From positions 1,174-6,601 of the forward strand of contig WQTB01000067.1 in assembly GCA_009786495.1 (NCBI GenBank): a stretch of DNA of 5,428 nucleotides. The letters run 5' to 3'. Numbering within the stretch: position 1 is the stretch's first letter; each line of letters starts with the position of its first letter. This document shows, piece by piece, positions 4,353-5,428 of this stretch. Position numbers and translations under genes: made by a program. Below the pieces are notes generated by a model. The model saw only the letters and a list, made by a program, of their open reading frames with translations. It ran no database searches and was not told where the DNA came from. The stretch comes from Treponema sp. Lineage in GTDB: Bacteria > Spirochaetota > Spirochaetia > Treponematales > Breznakiellaceae.

Positions 4353-5428
4353 ATGGATTTACCGCGAATAGGAGTTGTCGGCTGCGGAAATATCAGCGGC
4401 ATTTATTTTACGAACCTGACAGGAATGTTCGCGAAACGCATTAAAGTTACAGCCCTGACGGATTTGATTCCGGAAAGAGCGCATAACGCAAGCGAAAAAT
4501 ATAATATACCGTACATTAAAAACACGGACGACCTTATCAACAGTCCTGACGTGGACATAATCCTGAATATTACAGAACCTTTTAATCATTACGCGGTGGC
4601 GCTTGCCGCTGTAAAAGCCGGAAAGCATCTTTACGGCGAAAAACCGTTATGCGCAAAACGCGAGGAAGCCGGTGAAGTTCTAAAAATCGCGCGGGAAAAA
4701 AATCTGCGCGTCGGCAATGCTCCCGATACTTTTCTTGGATCCGGCATTCAAACATGCAGAAAACTTCTTGATGACGGATGGATTGGAACGCCTGTCGCCG
4801 CGGCGGCTTTCATGGTGAATCACGGTCATGAGCACTGGCATCCCGGGCCTGAATTTTACTACAAGGCGGGCGGCGGTCCGATGTTTGATATGGGGCCTTA
4901 TTACCTGACAGCTCTTGTAAATTTGCTTGGGCCTGTCACCCGTGTATGCGGAACCGCTAAAAAAAGTTTTGATAAACGTACCATAACAAGCGAACCGCTT
5001 AACGGCGCAGTGATTGATGTTGATGTTCCTACCCATGTTACCGGCATTCTTGATTTTGAATGCGGAGCCGCGGCGACTGTTATTACAAGCTTTGATGTGT
5101 ATTCGCACACGCTTCCGTGCATCGAAATTTACGGCAGCAAAGGGACGCTCCGCGTTCCCGATCCGAATACTTTCGGCGGGCCTGTTTACGTTAAACGCTA
5201 CCGTGAAAACGACTGGTCTGAAGTTCCTCTTTTGGGAAGTTTTCCCGAAAACAGCCGCGGTCTTGGACTTGTGGACATGGCGGAAGCCGTAAGGGAAAAC
5301 AGGCCGCACAGAGCTTCCGGCGAGCTTGCAAATCATGTTCTTGAAATAATGCACGGCTTCCACGACGCTTCATCAACAGGCAGTTATTATAACGTTAAGA
5401 GCAAGTGCGTAAGGCCGCAGCCGCTTGA
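4353..5428 (+). CDS. Gfo/Idh/MocA-family NAD(P)-dependent oxidoreductase, 3' truncated by window end
   Basis: AAGGAG (4341-4346), overlapping the ThuA-like stop codon, precedes ATG 4353; the 10-base gap implies one operon. The frame stays open through base 5428, giving 358 complete codons. The last-seen TGA is out of frame. The N-terminal Rossmann domain shows IGVVGCGNISG (6-16, GxGxxxG nucleotide-binding loop) and TEPFNHY (74-80). The catalytic-lysine motif is GEKPL (95-99, K97). The C-terminal domain contains GGGPMFDMGPYYLT (173-186) and IEIYGSKGTLRVPDP (257-271), the usual cofactor- and substrate-side blocks. The residue four positions after D179 is Tyr183, where many members have His (as in inositol dehydrogenases); Tyr at this position is also known, for example in glucose-fructose oxidoreductase. 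Members usually run 340-400 residues, so little is missing. It probably oxidises a sugar or polyol, perhaps to a 3-keto form as ThuB does; this is inferred from the neighbour. Confidence 0.93.
   Translation, partial: MDLPRIGVVGCGNISGIYFTNLTGMFAKRIKVTALTDLIPERAHNASEKYNIPYIKNTDDLINSPDVDIILNITEPFNHYAVALAAVKAGKHLYGEKPLCAKREEAGEVLKIAREKNLRVGNAPDTFLGSGIQTCRKLLDDGWIGTPVAAAAFMVNHGHEHWHPGPEFYYKAGGGPMFDMGPYYLTALVNLLGPVTRVCGTAKKSFDKRTITSEPLNGAVIDVDVPTHVTGILDFECGAAATVITSFDVYSHTLPCIEIYGSKGTLRVPDPNTFGGPVYVKRYRENDWSEVPLLGSFPENSRGLGLVDMAEAVRENRPHRASGELANHVLEIMHGFHDASSTGSYYNVKSKCVRPQPL

Noticed and set aside
5014..5292. 92-residue + strand frame in a second frame of the dehydrogenase gene
   Set aside because: It is an internal out-of-frame shadow of a conserved coding region, with no start signal of its own.
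4680..5363. 227-residue open frame on the - strand
   Set aside because: It lies wholly inside the Gfo/Idh/MocA-family gene, whose + strand motifs are unmistakable; the antisense product shows no recognisable domain.

Overview
The window comes from a bacterium with an outer membrane. It shows a LolA-like periplasmic carrier followed by an outer-membrane barrel that ends in phenylalanine. Strong AGGAGG-type ribosome binding sites, AT-rich spacers and moderate-GC genes fit a spirochaete of the Treponema group. That lineage is an inference from gene style and remembered gene neighbourhoods, not something the sequence proves. All supported genes are on the + strand.

Region 1 (1-2102) is the end of an operon. 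A 5'-truncated gene of the outer-membrane lipoprotein-sorting (COG2834, LolA-like) family is followed 29 bases later by a 488-residue predicted outer-membrane beta-barrel that carries a WGKAD...DVIN block reminiscent of DUF1302. In other genomes such pairs usually accompany an RND/MMPL exporter, which would lie upstream of the window. Together they would move a lipid or other hydrophobic cargo across the periplasm.

Region 2 (about 2141-3527) holds three short, separately spaced genes. The first encodes a 62-residue protein with two membrane segments and has its own near-consensus promoter and an intrinsic terminator. The second encodes a 70-residue helix-hairpin-helix-like protein, followed by a perfect 17-bp inverted repeat. 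The third encodes a 191-residue Ala/Gly/Ser-rich protein with no Arg, Cys, His, Trp or Tyr; I do not recognise its function and it is the most unusual protein here.

Region 3 (3614-5428) is a two-gene sugar-type operon: a ThuA-like protein followed 10 bases after its stop by a Gfo/Idh/MocA-family NAD(P)-dependent oxidoreductase that is still open at the window edge. The pairing recalls rhizobial ThuA/ThuB, which act through 3-keto sugar derivatives. The substrate here cannot be read from the sequence.

No RNA genes, CRISPR arrays, insertion sequences or phage genes were seen. The best leads are the Ala/Gly/Ser-rich protein and the run of small autonomous genes. I see no clear evidence of a wholly new multi-gene system.
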